Source: Azospirillum lipoferum (lineage in GTDB: Bacteria; Pseudomonadota; Alphaproteobacteria; Azospirillales; Azospirillaceae). From it: a stretch of DNA of 64,000 bases. Below the pieces are notes generated by a model that was given only the letters and a program-made list of their open reading frames with translations, did no database searches and was not told the origin of the DNA. Of this stretch, positions 62,980 to 64,000 are shown piece by piece. Location of the stretch: positions 124,001 through 188,000 of the forward strand of contig NZ_JALJXJ010000003.1 of assembly GCF_024170005.1 (NCBI RefSeq). Reading direction: 5' to 3'. Each line of letters begins with the position of its first letter. Positions within the stretch are counted from its first letter, which is position 1. The position numbers were made by a program, and so were the translations under genes.

Positions 62980-63537
62980 TCATTGCAGACTGCGCTGCAT
63001 CTCCTCGAAGGTGCGGGAGAAGCCGTTCAGCGGAAAATCGATGTCGCGCTTTCCCACCCGGGAATTGACGCGCACCAGGATGGTCGAGCCGTTGCGGAAC
63101 TGGTCGGCGACGCGGCCGGACACGAAGTTCGGGAACATGCACATGTTCAGCGTCGCCACATGCGATTCGATGCGCGGCTGGCGGTCGACGCGGATGGCGC
63201 AGCGGTCGATCAGCCCCTGGCTGGTGGTCAGGAACAGGTGGAAGTCGTTGCCGGTCGGGATGATGCTCAGCGCGATGAAGCCGACATCCTTCCCGTCATC
63301 GAACAGGCGGTAGATCATCAGCCGGCAGGTCTTGCTGTCGGTCATCCGGTCGATGTCGCACTGGTTGGTCCAGGCGCCCTCCGGCCCGAAATCGGCTGCG
63401 GCCTTGGAGAAGTCGACGGCGGCGGCGGGCCTGGCGGTCAACAGGCCGGCGGCGAATGGGCTGACAGCCAGCGTCAGGGCCAGCAATCCCGCAGCCGCAG
63501 CCGCCCTGAACCAACCCGACAGACCCTTTGCGCGCAT
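62980..63537 (-). CDS. Exported hypothetical protein, possibly IalB-related
   Basis: The 185 residues have a signal peptide (RAAAAAGLLALTLAVSPFAAGLLTARPAAA). The ~145-residue mature domain has paired cysteines (WTNQCDIDRMTDSKTCRLMIYRL, DRCAIRVDR, LNMCMFP), ending in VRVNSRVGKRDIDFPLNGFSRTFEEMQ. The cysteine pattern and beta-rich layout recall the IalB family, but similarity is too weak for a firm call. It is likely periplasmic. Confidence 0.7.
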   Translation of the reverse strand: MRAKGLSGWFRAAAAAGLLALTLAVSPFAAGLLTARPAAAVDFSKAAADFGPEGAWTNQCDIDRMTDSKTCRLMIYRLFDDGKDVGFIALSIIPTGNDFHLFLTTSQGLIDRCAIRVDRQPRIESHVATLNMCMFPNFVSGRVADQFRNGSTILVRVNSRVGKRDIDFPLNGFSRTFEEMQRSLQ

Positions 63538-63674
63538 CGCCCCGTCCCCGCCATCGTTCGTGTTAACACGGAATGCGCCATGATAACCGGGGACGGCGGG
63601 CGTGCAAGGAACGAGATGCCGCGCATCAAACCGTCAAACGGCCTTCTGCGCGGCATCCACCGATCAGATGCAGA

Positions 63675-64000
63675 TCAGATGCGCCCTTCCTCGAAGTCGC
63701 GGAAGGCCTGCATCACCTCCTCCCGCGTGTTCATGACGAAGGGACCGCCCCAGGCGATGGGCTCGCCGATCGGCTCGCCAGCCAGCAGCAGGAAGCGCGC
63801 CCCCTCCGGCCCGGCGACCGCCTCGACCTGCTCGCCGTCGCCCAGCACGATCACCCGCGGCCCCGACAGAGCCCCATCGCCACCCACGCTCAGTGTGCCT
63901 TCGAACAGCACCAGGAAGGCGGTGTGGCCAGCCGGCAGCGGCTCGGCAAAGGAGACCGACGGCGGCAGTACGACGTCGAAATAGCGGGCGTCGGTCGCCT
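63675..64000 (-). CDS. Pirin family protein (5' end outside window)
   Basis: The last ~107 residues of a bicupin pirin are visible. They include RYFDVVLPPSVSFAEPLPAGHTAFLVLFEG and FLLLAGEPIGEPIAWGGPFVMNTREEVMQAFRDFEEGR, the family's C-terminal signature. Bacterial pirins are metal-binding cytoplasmic proteins, some with quercetinase activity. The metal-binding N-terminal cupin lies beyond the window edge. Confidence 0.88.
   Translation of the reverse strand, partial: ATDARYFDVVLPPSVSFAEPLPAGHTAFLVLFEGTLSVGGDGALSGPRVIVLGDGEQVEAVAGPEGARFLLLAGEPIGEPIAWGGPFVMNTREEVMQAFRDFEEGRI

Overview
The window is GC-rich, densely coded chromosomal DNA from an alphaproteobacterium, most likely Azospirillum or a close relative in the Rhodospirillales. 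The clues are a C4-pathway 5-aminolevulinate synthase, the gene orders ffs-dnaX-ybaB-recR and argD-argF-hslO, a near-consensus alphaproteobacterial LexA box before dnaE2, a phasin, and abundant c-di-GMP and chemotaxis genes. The genus is inferred from gene content. No rRNA, tRNA, CRISPR array, prophage or intact insertion sequence was seen.

Layout. 1-8.3 kb: the 3' end of meaB, a phasin with a likely PhaR-controlled promoter, rpmB, recX, an ABC-2 permease, argD-argF-hslO, and two uncharacterised small proteins. 8.5-12.9 kb: kup, a receiver-GGDEF protein and two coiled-coil proteins. 13-18.1 kb: dnaE2, which carries an in-frame palindromic repeat, then a VOC/WYL-regulator pair and an orphan ParA. 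18.1-27.5 kb: a CYTH-CHAD protein whose gene leads into parA, then pgk, a solitary AAA ATPase, the 4.5S RNA gene, dnaX-ybaB-recR, an rRNA methyltransferase and a thioesterase. 27.7-34.9 kb: two polyamine-type permeases, an Hpt-pseudoreceiver protein, a PadR-like regulator, hemA behind a perfect FNR/FixK box, a DUF2235 hydrolase and upp. 35-44 kb: the surface-related region, with TPR-sulfotransferase and TPR-glycosyltransferase-like genes, an IalB-family protein, a 1,289-residue autotransporter behind about 500 bp of very AT-rich DNA, a transposase scar and a DgcZ-like zinc-sensing diguanylate cyclase. 44-53.5 kb: atm1, heme oxygenase, pyrF-trpF, a large chemoreceptor ending in a CheR-tether motif, and 3-hydroxybutyrate dehydrogenase with a patatin-like lipase. 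53.5-64 kb: an ATP-dependent ligase/exonuclease repair pair, psuG, two convergent c-di-GMP genes, an exported protein and a partial pirin.

Themes. Polyhydroxybutyrate metabolism recurs (phasin, BDH/patatin, MeaB). Four proteins make, and in one case also break, c-di-GMP. The most thought-provoking items are the CYTH-CHAD/ParA operon (possible positioning of polyphosphate granules), the palindromic element translated inside dnaE2, the Hpt protein fused to a receiver that has lost its phosphorylation site, and palindromic operator-like clusters before the solitary ATPase and the VOC/WYL operon.
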